64,000 nucleotides of DNA from Paraburkholderia unamae (GTDB lineage: Bacteria > Pseudomonadota > Gammaproteobacteria > Burkholderiales > Burkholderiaceae), in the NCBI RefSeq assembly GCF_003268775.1, contig NZ_QLSU01000038.1:24072-88071 (forward strand). The letters are read 5' to 3'. Shown piece after piece: positions 36,038 to 44,788 of the stretch. Positions within the stretch are counted from its first letter, which is position 1. Each line of letters opens with the position of its first letter. The position numbers and the translations under genes are program-made. Under the pieces are notes generated by a model. The model was not told the origin of the DNA and made no database searches. It saw only the letters and a program-made list of their open reading frames with translations.

Positions 36038-36474
36038 CTCGTCTCTCCTGTCTGGCCGTCTGGGCCGTCACACTGGATCAGGCCGGCAGCAAGAGCGCTC
36101 CCGGCTGCGAATTGCGCTGCAACTCGTGAGGCAAGGATAGGGGCAAGACTTTCGCCGAAGATCCGCATGAAAATGAAGAAATGTTTAATCGACGACGCAC
36201 GAATTCCGGTCCCGCAATTTATTTAGTTATTCTTATCAATTAATCGATGATGCCGCGAAAAAACAACATCGCACGGCACCACCGCCCTGGAATGCCGTGC
36301 GCACGGCCCATTCACGCTCATCCGCTTTCTGAAACTCTGTCTTTCCGTTTTTTAAATTCGTTCATGGAAAGCGTTACGCATAATCGCCGCTGAATTTCGG
36401 CCGCCGGGCGCGCCGCAGCCGGAATCTCACGCAAGCCACTCTCACTAACGTCACTCTCCAACGAAAACACGCCA
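36038..36474. promoter_or_regulatory. Divergent region, DUF4148 / porin
   Basis: 437 bp without a gene. Contains, on the reverse strand, TAAACATTTCTTCAT (36173-36187), which is also found upstream of the DUF4148 gene at 51148. An AT-rich stretch (36215-36250) and the inverted repeat GCACGGCA/TGCCGTGC (36271-36278 and 36293-36300) precede the porin. These are candidate control sites. Confidence 0.45.
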
Positions 36475-37647
36475 ATGAAAAAAACCGCTCTCACCACCGC
36501 CGTAGCGCTGGCCTCGTTTGCCTCCATCGCCCATGCGCAAAGCAGCGTCACGCTGTATGGCGCACTCGACACCTCCGTTGCCTGGTTCGGCAACCAGCAT
36601 GGCAAGAACGGCTCGGGCGGCACGTTCCAGATGATGTCGGGCAACATGTCGCCGAACCTGTGGGGTTTGCGCGGCACCGAAGATCTCGGCAACGGCCTTT
36701 CCGCGATCTTCAAGATCGAAAGCGGCTTCAACATCGACAACGGCAAGCAAGGCCAGGGCGGGCGCCTCTTCGGCCGCACGGCCATGCTCGGCCTGAATTC
36801 GACCACGGCGGGCTCGGTGACGCTCGGCCGCCAGTACGATCCGCTCATCGATCTGCTGCAACCGCTCACCAATGATGGCGCGTTCGGCTCCGCGTTCGCG
36901 ACGCCGGGCGACATGGACAACTACGACAACAGCTACCGCACGAGCAACTCGATCAAGTACGCGAGCCCGAACTTCGGCGGCCTGCAAATGAGCGCGATGT
37001 ACGCGTTCGGCGGCCAGCCGGGCAGCACGGGCGCGGGCCAGACGTGGGCCGTGGCGGCCGCGTACAACCATGGTCCGTTCGGCTTCGGCGCGGGCTACTT
37101 CAAGGCCAACAGCAACAGCGGCACGGTCGCCTCGTTCGACGGTCTCAATCCGAATACGGACGTCAACGTGGACTCCCCCGGCATCACGGGCGGTTTCGTC
37201 TCCGCGAACTCGCTCCAGATCATCCGCGCGGCCGGCGACTATACCTATGGCCCGGTGACGGCGGGCCTCTCGTACAGCAATGTCGAATACGCGAACTATC
37301 AAAGCGCGTCCGGTGCGAACGGCAACACGAAGTTCAACACGGGCCAGGTGTTCCTCAATTACCAGGTCACGCCGGTCGCGCTCGTCGGCTTCGGCTACAA
37401 CTACACGAAGGGCCACGGCAACGGCGTTGACGCGAGCTACAACCAGTTCAGCCTGGGCGGCGACTACTTCCTCTCGAAGCGCACGGACATCTACGCGCTC
37501 GCGGGGTATCAGAAGGCCTCGGGCAAGACCATCGACGCGGACACGGGCGAGCTCGTCAACGCGGTCGCCTCGTTCGGCGACTTCGGCAACGACGCGACCA
37601 ACGACAAGCAGGCGATGTTCATGGTCGGCCTGCGTCACAAGTTCTGA
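36475..37647 (+). CDS. Gram-negative general porin (Burkholderia OmpC-like)
   Basis: 390 aa. Signal peptide MKKTALTTAVALASFASIAHA, mature QSSVTLYGALDTSVAWFGNQ. Porin segments GLRGTEDLGNGLSAIFKIESGFNIDNGK and LGRQYDPLIDLL, terminal GLRHKF. A trimeric diffusion pore of the outer membrane, paralogous to the porin at 24748 but with different loops, so probably expressed under different conditions. The upstream region holds an inverted repeat and an AT-rich tract. Confidence 0.95.
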   Translation: MKKTALTTAVALASFASIAHAQSSVTLYGALDTSVAWFGNQHGKNGSGGTFQMMSGNMSPNLWGLRGTEDLGNGLSAIFKIESGFNIDNGKQGQGGRLFGRTAMLGLNSTTAGSVTLGRQYDPLIDLLQPLTNDGAFGSAFATPGDMDNYDNSYRTSNSIKYASPNFGGLQMSAMYAFGGQPGSTGAGQTWAVAAAYNHGPFGFGAGYFKANSNSGTVASFDGLNPNTDVNVDSPGITGGFVSANSLQIIRAAGDYTYGPVTAGLSYSNVEYANYQSASGANGNTKFNTGQVFLNYQVTPVALVGFGYNYTKGHGNGVDASYNQFSLGGDYFLSKRTDIYALAGYQKASGKTIDADTGELVNAVASFGDFGNDATNDKQAMFMVGLRHKF

Positions 37648-37699
37648 CGCGCCCGGGTGGCGAGCGCGTCGAAAAACGCTCGCTGTCGTGAACTTCGGC

Positions 37700-37705
37700 T
37701 ATAAT
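37700..37705 (+). promoter_or_regulatory. Probable -10 box of the riboswitch transcript
   Basis: TATAAT lies 8 bp before the riboswitch aptamer, giving a start close to the 5' strand of P1. No good -35 is seen at 17 bp, so the promoter may be of moderate strength or use an extended -10 (preceded by CGGC). Confidence 0.55.
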
Positions 37706-37712
37706 CGCCCCC

Positions 37713-37846
37713 TGTCTTAGGGGAGTAGTCTGCAACGCCGGCTTGGGCGTTGCGCCGTCGTCAACATGATTGGTGCCACTGCACCATGGCGTCGGCAGCC
37801 GTATGCGATTCACTGCGATCGCGCGGCCTGGCGAGACCTATGACGT
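37713..37846 (+). ncRNA. yybP-ykoY family Mn2+ riboswitch
   Basis: Family hallmarks are present in order. The 5' core TTAGGGGAGTAG (from 37717) comes first, then a strong hairpin with arms GCAACGCC and GGCGTTGC-like sequences, the internal GTCGTCAACATGAT (about 37759), and the 3' core GGCGAGACCTA (37830-37840). P1 forms between CTTAGG and CCTATG. The family senses Mn2+ and usually activates export genes. It lies in the 5' leader of a CaCA-family antiporter gene (37987). A hairpin ATGACG (37840-37845) / CGTCAT (37879-37884) begins inside the 3' strand of P1 and is a likely expression platform. Confidence 0.88.
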
Positions 37847-37986
37847 TTTCTCTTTCTCCCGGGCCGGGCGAAGGGAAGCGTCATGGTTTCGGTGCCCGGC
37901 TCGCAAAATAAACGGCTAACGATGATTCGCTCCGCCCCGCTTTTCGCGTCACCCCCCTCCCGCATCGCCGCCACGGAGCGCTCGTC

Positions 37987-38985
37987 ATGATCCTGACGTT
38001 CGCCCTGCTCATTGCCGCGGCCGGCATCATCTATTTGTCGTGCGAATTCTTCGTCAATAGCGTCGAGTGGCTCGGCCACAAGCTCAAGGTCACGCAAACC
38101 GCCACCGGCACGATCCTCGCCGCGTTCGGCACGGCGTTGCCCGAGAGCGTCGTCACGCTTGTCGCCGTCGCCTTCAGCGGGGACCCCGCGCACAAGGAAA
38201 TTGGCGTGGGCGCCGCGATTGGCGGCCCGCTCGCGCTCAGCACCATCGCATATGCCGTCGTGGGCGTGGCGCTCCTCGCCACGGCCGCGCGCGCGGGCCG
38301 CGAACGCGCGGCCACCGTCGACGTCAACACGCGCCGCTTGCGCCGCGACCAGCTCTGGTTCCTTGCGATCTTCGTGGCCAAAATCGCACTCGGGCTTGTG
38401 CTGTTCAGCTTCAAGCCGGTGCTGGGCGTGCTGTTCCTCGCGGCCTACGCGCTCTACTGCTGGAAGGAGCTCTCCGACGAGGACGGCGGCGAAGTGGAAG
38501 GGGATCTGGAGCCGCTGAAGCTGCGTCCGCGCGACGAAAATCCGGCCATGGTGTGGATCGTGTTGCAGACGTTGGCCGCGCTCGTGGTGATCTTCCTCGC
38601 GTCACACCTGTTCGTGGAACAGATCGGCAAGGTCGGTCCGTGGCTCGGCCTGAGCCCGCAGTTGACGGCGCTGTTGTTCAGCCCGATCGCCACCGAACTG
38701 CCCGAGATCATGAACGCAATCATCTGGGTGCGCCAGGGCAAGGAGCGCCTCGCGCTCGCGAACATCAGCGGCGCGATGATGATTCAGGCCACCATTCCCA
38801 CCGCGTTCGGCCTCTTCTTCACGCCCTGGCATCTCGCCACGCCGTCGATTCTCGCGGCCGTGACGACCATGGTCGCCATCCTGTTCCTGCAATGGGCCTT
38901 CCGCGCGCCGAGCGTGCGCAGCCGGCAACTCACGCACGTCGGCTGGCTCTATGCGGTGTTCGCCTTGTTGCTGTTCGTGGTGTGA
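37987..38985 (+). CDS. Sodium/calcium exchanger (CaCA) family membrane protein, probable Mn2+/Ca2+ exporter
   Basis: 332 aa, about 10 TM helices in two inverted halves. Alpha-repeat signatures AAFGTALPESVVTLVAVA (half 1) and LFSPIATELPEIMNAIIWV (half 2) carry the conserved acidic ion ligands. An acidic cytoplasmic loop (ELSDEDGGEVEGDLEPL) separates the halves. The family exchanges Ca2+ or other divalents for H+ or Na+. Because it follows a yybP-ykoY riboswitch, manganese efflux is a reasonable inference. Single gene, convergent with the HPP gene (6 bp between stops). Confidence 0.88.
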   Translation: MILTFALLIAAAGIIYLSCEFFVNSVEWLGHKLKVTQTATGTILAAFGTALPESVVTLVAVAFSGDPAHKEIGVGAAIGGPLALSTIAYAVVGVALLATAARAGRERAATVDVNTRRLRRDQLWFLAIFVAKIALGLVLFSFKPVLGVLFLAAYALYCWKELSDEDGGEVEGDLEPLKLRPRDENPAMVWIVLQTLAALVVIFLASHLFVEQIGKVGPWLGLSPQLTALLFSPIATELPEIMNAIIWVRQGKERLALANISGAMMIQATIPTAFGLFFTPWHLATPSILAAVTTMVAILFLQWAFRAPSVRSRQLTHVGWLYAVFALLLFVV

Positions 38986-38991
38986 CGTGAG

Positions 38992-40095
38992 CTAGCCCGC
39001 CGCAGCAGCGGGTTGCGCCGCGCCGGCGTGGTGATGGAGCCAGCGGATCATGTCCGAATGCCTCACCACGCCAACCAGCCGCCGCGCGTCATCCATCACC
39101 GGGATGTCGTGGTACGCGTGGTCGGTGAAGATCGGCACGAGATGCGCGAGCGGCGTTGCACGATGCACCGCGTGCACCCCCGCGGCCATGACGGCCTCGA
39201 CCGTTTCCTCCACGCGCGCCGACTCGCGCAGCAACGCGCGGCGCAGCGCGCCCCAGACACGCCTGAAGCCAGCGGCCGGCGCAAGATCGCCGAGCGCGTG
39301 ATGCGTGACCATGCCGACCACGCGGTCCATGGCGTCGACCACGGGCAGCGTGGAGGCGCCGTGCCTGCGGAACATTTCGCGCGCCGCGTGCGCGCCCATC
39401 GTCGCGGGCACGGCAGGGCACTGCGCCGACATGATCTCCTCACAGGTTAGTTGTTCGAACGATTTACGCGGCACGTCGAGCGGTTCCAGCAGTGGCTCCA
39501 GCAGCGGGTGCGCGATCGCGGCGAGCGGCGCGGCGGCGGCCTCCGGCGTGGGACGAAATGCGGCGCGCGGGTAGCGGTGCCCCGTGAGCGCGTGAAACGC
39601 GAGCGCGGCGCTCAGCAATGCCACCGACTGGATGGCGATGGGCGCGAGCACGAAATGAAAGCCGAGCGCATGCACGGCCGGCCCGCCGAGCACGGCGGTA
39701 AGCGCAACGGCGCCCGAGGGCGGATGCACGCAGCGGCACAGGAACATCGCGCAGATCGCGAGTGCCACGGCCACGGAGGCCGCCGCAACCGGCGAGGCAA
39801 TCCACTGCGCGCAGGCCACGCCAACCAGCGCCGACACGAAGTTGCCGCCGAGAATCGACCAGGGTTGCGCAAGCGGACTGTCCGACGCGCCGAACAGCAG
39901 CACGGCCGAAGCGCCCATGGGCGCGACGAGCAGCGGAATATCGCCGGCCGCGCCGAACAGCAAATGGGTCGCGAGTCCCGTGAACGCGATGCCGAGCATC
40001 GCGCCCGCGCAGCGCCGCGCACGCTCCCGCCACGGCGGGGCGGCGGGATGCGGCACAAAACTCGTCAGCCATTCGATGATCGCGGTGCGGGTCAT
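38992..40095 (-). CDS. HPP family membrane protein with two CBS domains
   Basis: 367 aa. N-terminal HPP integral membrane domain (residues about 30-185), with the signature CVHPPSGAVALTAVLGG and PMGASAVLLFGA. A C-terminal CBS pair follows (from about 220: IMSAQCPAVPATMGAHAAREMFRRHGASTLPVVD and MAAGVHAVHRATPLAHLVPIFTDHAYHDIPVMDDARRLVGVV, read in part). HPP proteins have been linked to nitrite transport in plants and cyanobacteria; the CBS pair suggests nucleotide control. Divergent from a TetR gene with an AT-rich palindrome between. Confidence 0.87.
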   Translation of the reverse strand: MTRTAIIEWLTSFVPHPAAPPWRERARRCAGAMLGIAFTGLATHLLFGAAGDIPLLVAPMGASAVLLFGASDSPLAQPWSILGGNFVSALVGVACAQWIASPVAAASVAVALAICAMFLCRCVHPPSGAVALTAVLGGPAVHALGFHFVLAPIAIQSVALLSAALAFHALTGHRYPRAAFRPTPEAAAAPLAAIAHPLLEPLLEPLDVPRKSFEQLTCEEIMSAQCPAVPATMGAHAAREMFRRHGASTLPVVDAMDRVVGMVTHHALGDLAPAAGFRRVWGALRRALLRESARVEETVEAVMAAGVHAVHRATPLAHLVPIFTDHAYHDIPVMDDARRLVGVVRHSDMIRWLHHHAGAAQPAAAAG

Positions 40096-40164
40096 GGTGG
40101 GCGGGTTGCCGGTCGCGTGATACAGGTGATGAACGGTGTGGCAGCCAGATTACCGACGCGCGCC

Positions 40165-40185
40165 AAATATCAACAATTGATATTT
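40165..40185. promoter_or_regulatory. AT-rich perfect palindrome between HPP and TetR genes
   Basis: AAATATCAA-CAA-TTGATATTT, perfect 9-bp arms, 70 bp upstream of the HPP ATG within a 207-bp divergent region. The base composition contrasts with the GC-rich genome. Candidate operator for a regulator of the HPP gene; it does not resemble the ATTCGGAA sites proposed for the TetR protein. Confidence 0.45.
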
Positions 40186-40302
40186 CTGAGCGCATATATA
40201 ATTCATTCTGTATGCATGTTTAGTCTCGATGCCTTGTCGATACCTGCGTCGGCCCTGCGATTTTTTTCGGCAATTCGGAATCAATTGGTCTAGAATTGGC
40301 GC

Positions 40303-40905
40303 ATGAGAACCGAAACCCGTTCCGGCCCCGGCCGACCGCGCGAATTCGACGAGCAGGAAGCCGTGCAGAACGCGCTCGAAGTGTTTCGCGCGCGCGGCTA
40401 CGCGGCAACGTCGCTACCCGATCTGATCGAGGGCACGCAGCTTTCGCGCGGCAGTCTCTACAAGGCGTTCGGCGACAAGCACCAGCTCTTTCTCGCGGCG
40501 CTCGACTTCTACACCGAACGCGGGATCGCGCGGCTGACGCGCAACTTGCGGCACGCCTCGGCGCGCACGGCGCTGCGCGAGGCGTTGCGGCATTACGTGA
40601 GGCTTTCTGTGGGCCTGGAGGGGCTTGCGGGTTGCCCTGTCACGGCCGCAGCCACCGAGTGCCTGCCCTTCGACGCGCAGGTGAAAACGCGCGTGACGAG
40701 CATGTTCGAGCGCATGCAGGCGTTGCTCGCCGGCGCCATCGAGCGTGGCCAGGCGGCAGGCGAACTGGCTGCCGACCAGAACGCCCAGGACCTTGCGCGC
40801 TTCCTGCTCTGCACGATCGAAGGCATGCGCGTGCTCGGCAAGACCGATTGCGGCGAAGCGGCGATCGATGCGATCGCTGAAATCGCCCTGAACGCTATTC
40901 GCTAG
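40303..40905 (+). CDS. TetR/AcrR family transcriptional regulator
   Basis: 200 aa. N-terminal HTH (GRPREFDEQEAVQNALEVFRARGYAATSLPDLIEGTQLSRGSLYKAFGDKHQLF, read in part) and a ligand-binding helical domain. TAGAAT at 40291-40296 lies 6 bp before the ATG and no Shine-Dalgarno is seen, so the transcript may be leaderless if this is the -10 box. The MFS exporter gene starts 48 bp downstream on the same strand and is the likely target; ATTCGGAA occurs upstream of both genes. Confidence 0.9.
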   Translation: MRTETRSGPGRPREFDEQEAVQNALEVFRARGYAATSLPDLIEGTQLSRGSLYKAFGDKHQLFLAALDFYTERGIARLTRNLRHASARTALREALRHYVRLSVGLEGLAGCPVTAAATECLPFDAQVKTRVTSMFERMQALLAGAIERGQAAGELAADQNAQDLARFLLCTIEGMRVLGKTDCGEAAIDAIAEIALNAIR

Positions 40906-40917
40906 TTTTTTTGGCTT

Positions 40918-40933
40918 ATTCGGAACTGAATAG
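40918..40933. promoter_or_regulatory. Candidate TetR operator upstream of MFS gene
   Basis: TATTCGGAACTGAATA forms an imperfect dyad (arms TATTC/GAATA are 40918-40922 and 40928-40932, shifting by one base with alignment). The core ATTCGGAA is also present at 40273-40280 upstream of tetR itself, followed by an AATT half. Two matching sites flanking the tetR gene suggest autoregulation plus control of the exporter. Confidence 0.4.
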
Positions 40934-40953
40934 TCCCAAATTGAGGTCGCATC

Positions 40954-42387
40954 ATGAACACTTCGACGCTGGAATTGCACCCCGCGCGCGCCGGCGCGCG
41001 TACCTGGTGGGCGCTTGCCGTGCTGTTGATGGGCACGCTGTTGCCGCCGCTCGACTTCTTTATCGTCAACGTCGCGCTGCCCTCGATGCAGGCCGGTCTG
41101 CACGCCAACGCCGCCGTTGCGCAACTCGTGATTTCGGCCTACGCGGCGACCTACGCCATTTTCCTGATCACGGGCGGGCGGCTCGGCGACCTCTATGGCC
41201 GCCGCCGCATCTTCCTCGTGGGCATCGTCGCGTTTGCCGCTGCGTCGGCCGTATGCGGCTTCGCCACTTCGCCTGCGGCGCTGGTGACGGGGCGCATCCT
41301 GCAAGGCGGCGCGGCGGCCGTCATGGCACCTCAGGCGCTGGCCTCGATCCATGCACTCTTTCCGTCGCATCAGAAAGGGCTCGCGCTGAGTCTTTTCGGC
41401 GCCGCTTATGGCATCGCTTCGGTCGCGGGCCAGGCGCTGGGCGGCGTGCTCGTTTCAGCCAACGTATTGGGGCTTGGCTGGCGCAGCATCTTCCTCATCA
41501 ACCTGCCGGTCGTGATCGTCGCCGCGCCCGCCGCGTTCTGGCTCGTACGCGAAAGCCGGTCCGATCATCCTGCGAAGCTCGATCTGGGCGGCATGGCTCT
41601 GCTGGCCGTTGCCCTCACCACGCTCGTCGTGCCGTTGATCGAAGGGCGCGAGCGCGGCTGGCCGCTCTGGACGTGGGCGCTGCTCGCCTGCGCCGCGCCG
41701 CTGTTCGCACTTTTCTGGCGCTACGAAGGCCGCGTGGCGAGCGCCGGGCGCGACGCACTCGTGCCGCCCGCCCTATTCGGTGCGCCCGGCCTCGTGCGCG
41801 GTCTCGTCGCGACGCTGTTCTTCTATTCGCTCGCGCCGTTTTTCATGATGTTTGCGATTTACGTGCAGCGTACGCTCGGGCTCGCACCGCTCGAAGTCGG
41901 GCTGGGCATTCTGCCCCTGGGCGTGGGCTTTCTGGTCGGGCCGCTGGTGAACCCGCTGCTCGTCCGTCGCTTCGGCGCGCGCACGGCGGCGGCAGCCATG
42001 ATGGTAGAAGGCTGCGGATTGATATGGACTGCTATTCTTGTTCACGATGCTCAATCGCATGCCTTGACAGCGCCGCTATTTTTGATCGGTTTCGGTCAAG
42101 GCGTCGCGCTACCCGCGCTCGTGCGGCGCAACGTGGAATGCGTGGACCGGCGCTGGTCGGGTCTTGCTGCGGGACTCGTCAGCTCGGTTTTGCAGGTGAG
42201 CGCGGCGCTTGCCGTTGCGTTGATTGGCGGACTGTTCTTCGCGCTCGCCGGGCCGGATGCGAGCGGCGCGCAGGTTGCCCGCGCATTTGCGACGGCCGTT
42301 GCAATCATCGGCATCCTGCTTTTCATTGCCGCGCTTCTCGCCGATGCGCGCAATAATCACGCATCGGAATTGCGCAAACAGCATTGA
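40954..42387 (+). CDS. MFS transporter, DHA2 (EmrB/QacA) drug:proton antiporter family
   Basis: 477 aa with about 14 hydrophobic helices. Motif A GGRLGDLYGRRRIFLVG in the loop between TM2 and TM3, and a motif C-like segment in TM5 (SLFGAAYGIASVAGQALGGVL), typical of exporters. No EmrA-like adaptor gene is adjacent, so it probably exports to the periplasm. Regulated, by inference, by the TetR protein encoded 48 bp upstream. Preceded by TTGAGGT. Confidence 0.9.
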   Translation: MNTSTLELHPARAGARTWWALAVLLMGTLLPPLDFFIVNVALPSMQAGLHANAAVAQLVISAYAATYAIFLITGGRLGDLYGRRRIFLVGIVAFAAASAVCGFATSPAALVTGRILQGGAAAVMAPQALASIHALFPSHQKGLALSLFGAAYGIASVAGQALGGVLVSANVLGLGWRSIFLINLPVVIVAAPAAFWLVRESRSDHPAKLDLGGMALLAVALTTLVVPLIEGRERGWPLWTWALLACAAPLFALFWRYEGRVASAGRDALVPPALFGAPGLVRGLVATLFFYSLAPFFMMFAIYVQRTLGLAPLEVGLGILPLGVGFLVGPLVNPLLVRRFGARTAAAAMMVEGCGLIWTAILVHDAQSHALTAPLFLIGFGQGVALPALVRRNVECVDRRWSGLAAGLVSSVLQVSAALAVALIGGLFFALAGPDASGAQVARAFATAVAIIGILLFIAALLADARNNHASELRKQH

Positions 42388-42596
42388 TAAGCCATGAGCG
42401 CATTGCCGGCGCATGAAACGATGGCCATGCGGCGTAGCGCCACATTAACACTGCGCCTGCGCGCCAATGCAATGCCGCGCGGACGCCTTGTCGTTTTCTA
42501 AATTAGTTTTCATCTGGAGTGTGCCGCAACTTAAAACATGCGTTTCGATGGGGCACCGATAATGCCTTCCAGTTTCAGGACTGCGAGGAACGCAAG

Positions 42597-42986
42597 ATGC
42601 AAAAGCCCATGTCGATCGAACTCGTCAATGAATACGGCCGGCACTCGGTCTGCGTGAAAGTCAACGGTCAGATCGCGCTGCTCGACGCCGCCGACGTGGA
42701 CGGCCTCATCGAGGAACTCAGCAAGCTGCGCGCGGCCATGCACCCGGCGGTGCCCGAGCAACCGCTGCGCACGCATCAATACGTGCTGGAAATCGATCCG
42801 TGCTGGTACACGGAACGCAATCCGCTCTTTGACGGCGCCGTGGTGTTCCTGCGCCATACCGGCCTTGGCTGGGCCGGTTTCGCCATTCCAACCGAAAGCG
42901 TGCATCGGCTAAAGGCAGCGCTCACGGCGCATGAAGCCGCCGCGCAACACGACGCGCAAATCTACGCGCACGCGTTGCCCAACTGA
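42597..42986 (+). CDS. Hypothetical protein, 129 aa
   Basis: Start ATG 42597 is preceded by GAGGAACGC; the frame is open a little upstream. The protein begins MQKPMSIELVNEYGRHSVCVKVNGQIALLDAADVDGLIEELSKLRAAM and has no signal peptide or TM segment, so it is probably cytoplasmic and small-globular. A similar layout (beta-rich start, a short helix of ELSKLR type, later HTGLGWAGFAIP) is common in Burkholderia hypotheticals. I do not recognise a named domain. Confidence 0.75.
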   Translation: MQKPMSIELVNEYGRHSVCVKVNGQIALLDAADVDGLIEELSKLRAAMHPAVPEQPLRTHQYVLEIDPCWYTERNPLFDGAVVFLRHTGLGWAGFAIPTESVHRLKAALTAHEAAAQHDAQIYAHALPN

Positions 42987-43115
42987 GCGCGTAGCCCGCG
43001 CAACCCCTCTTCTCACCCGGCCACGCATGCAGCGTGCGCGAGGCGACGCCGCTTTCCCGCGGCGCCGAAGCCCGCGCTCGTCCTCGTGCCGGCGCCACCG
43101 CAAGGACCATCGCTT

Positions 43116-44057
43116 ATGAACCAGCTCCAAGCCATGCGCGTTTTCACGCGCGTTGTTGATCTGAGCAGCTTCAGCCTTGCCGGCAAGCAGCTCGGCATGT
43201 CGGCCGCCGCTGTGACGCGCAGCGTCGGCATGCTCGAAGCACATCTGAACATGCGCCTCCTGAATCGGTCTACACGCAGCCTTTCGCTAACCGAAGCCGG
43301 ACGCCTCTATCTGGACGGCTGCCGCGCCGTGATCGAAAAGCTCGACGAAGTCGAATCGGAACTCGTACGCGCCACGCGCGACCCGAGCGGCGTGCTGCGC
43401 ATCGCCGCGCCCGCCGTGTTCGCGAGCTCCGGGCTGCCCGCCGTGCTCGGCGCCTACCGCGCGATCAACCCGCGTGTGGAGTTCGACATCACGGCCTACG
43501 ACACGCATATCGACCTGATCGAAGGCGGCTTCGACGTCTGCTTCGCCACCGACCGCCAGAGCGTGAACGCCTCGCTCGTGAGCCGCAAGCTCACCTCGGT
43601 CAAGGAGATACTCGTGGCCACGCCCGCCTGGCTCGCGCGTCATGGCGTGCCGCGCACGCCGGGCGAACTCGGGGAACACGGCCTGCTCGCCATTTCCGAT
43701 TCGCCGCGCGCCTGGGAATTTTCGAACACCGAGGGCGTGCAGCGTGTGAGCGTGAACGGCCCGATGACGGCCAACGGCTACGCCACGGTGCGCGCCGCCG
43801 CCCTCGCCGACATGGGCATCGCGCTGCTGCCGCTGCCGCTCGTCGCCGACGATCTCGCGCGCGGTGCGTTGCTGCCCGTGCTCAACGCGTTCGACGTCAA
43901 TGGCGGAGTGCAGCACATCTCGATCGTCTATTCCGGCCGCAACTATCTCACGATGAAGATCCGCAGCTTCATCGACTTCGCCGTCGAGCAGTTCCGCGCG
44001 GGTGCGGCACAGCACATGACCTACGCCGCGCCCGCGCCACTACGCGCGGTTGCGTGA
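43116..44057 (+). CDS. LysR family transcriptional regulator
   Basis: 313 aa from ATG 43116 (MNQLQAMRVFTRVVDLSSFSLAGKQLGMSAAAVTRSVGMLEAHLN, read in part). HTH plus CysB-like effector domain. It resembles the LysR protein at 23426, including the RLLNRSTRSLSLTEAGRLY segment (RLINRTTRSLSLTEDGRAY there). Followed after 56 bp by the degenerate response-regulator gene on the same strand; a functional link is not shown. Confidence 0.88.
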   Translation: MNQLQAMRVFTRVVDLSSFSLAGKQLGMSAAAVTRSVGMLEAHLNMRLLNRSTRSLSLTEAGRLYLDGCRAVIEKLDEVESELVRATRDPSGVLRIAAPAVFASSGLPAVLGAYRAINPRVEFDITAYDTHIDLIEGGFDVCFATDRQSVNASLVSRKLTSVKEILVATPAWLARHGVPRTPGELGEHGLLAISDSPRAWEFSNTEGVQRVSVNGPMTANGYATVRAAALADMGIALLPLPLVADDLARGALLPVLNAFDVNGGVQHISIVYSGRNYLTMKIRSFIDFAVEQFRAGAAQHMTYAAPAPLRAVA

Positions 44058-44113
44058 TCGCGCGCATTTTCAGCGCTGTTGCAAGCTCTTTTCGTCACGA
44101 CGCCTGGAAGGCC

Positions 44114-44788
44114 ATGCCCAGAATATTGACCATTGAAGACGACGCGATTACCGAGCAAAGCGTCGTGCCCACGCTCGCTTCGACCGGTTTCACCGTCGAC
44201 GTCGCCCGCTCCGGCCGCGAAGGCATCGCGATGGTGATGGCAGGCGACTACGACGTCGTCGCGCTCGAACGACGCCTGCCCGATCTCGACGGCCTCACGA
44301 TCGTCACCACCATGCGCGGCGTAGGCATCGAAACGCCCGTGATCGTGATGAGCTCGACCACGGGCGTCGAGGAACGCATCCAGGGCCTGCGCGCCGGTTG
44401 CGACGACTACCTCACGCGTCCGTTCTCGATCGACGAGATGTCCGCGCGCGTGGAGGCGCTCGTGCGCCGCCGCACCCGCCCCGCCACCACCGAAACCGTG
44501 CTGCACGTCGGGCCGCTCGAATTCGATCTCGTCAAGCGTCGGCTCACCTGTCGCGACAAGGTGCTGCGCGTGCGGCCCACGGAGCTGCGCGTGCTCGAAT
44601 TCATGATGCGTCATGCCGGGCAGGTGCTCACGCGCACGATGATCTTCGAAGGCGTGTGGGGCGGGCGCTTCGACCCCGGCACCAATCTCGTGGACGTGCA
44701 CGTGGGACGCCTGCGCAACCGCGTAGACATGCCCGGCCAGCCGTCGCTCATCCGCACGATACGCGGCTCGGGTTATCTGCTCGGTTGA
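44114..44788 (+). CDS. OmpR-type response regulator with substituted phosphorylation site
   Basis: 224 aa from ATG 44114 (preceded by GGAAGG). Receiver plus winged-helix output domain. It aligns end to end with the canonical regulator at 53852-54535, but the phospho-acceptor Asp is Glu (LERRLPDLDG, E52, codon GAA 44267-44269) and the conserved receiver Lys is Arg (YLTRPF, R102, codon CGT 44417-44419). The acidic pocket EDD (8-10) is kept. The Glu may mimic phosphorylation. No histidine kinase gene is adjacent; the second RND operon starts 201 bp downstream and is its likely target. Confidence 0.9.
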   Translation: MPRILTIEDDAITEQSVVPTLASTGFTVDVARSGREGIAMVMAGDYDVVALERRLPDLDGLTIVTTMRGVGIETPVIVMSSTTGVEERIQGLRAGCDDYLTRPFSIDEMSARVEALVRRRTRPATTETVLHVGPLEFDLVKRRLTCRDKVLRVRPTELRVLEFMMRHAGQVLTRTMIFEGVWGGRFDPGTNLVDVHVGRLRNRVDMPGQPSLIRTIRGSGYLLG

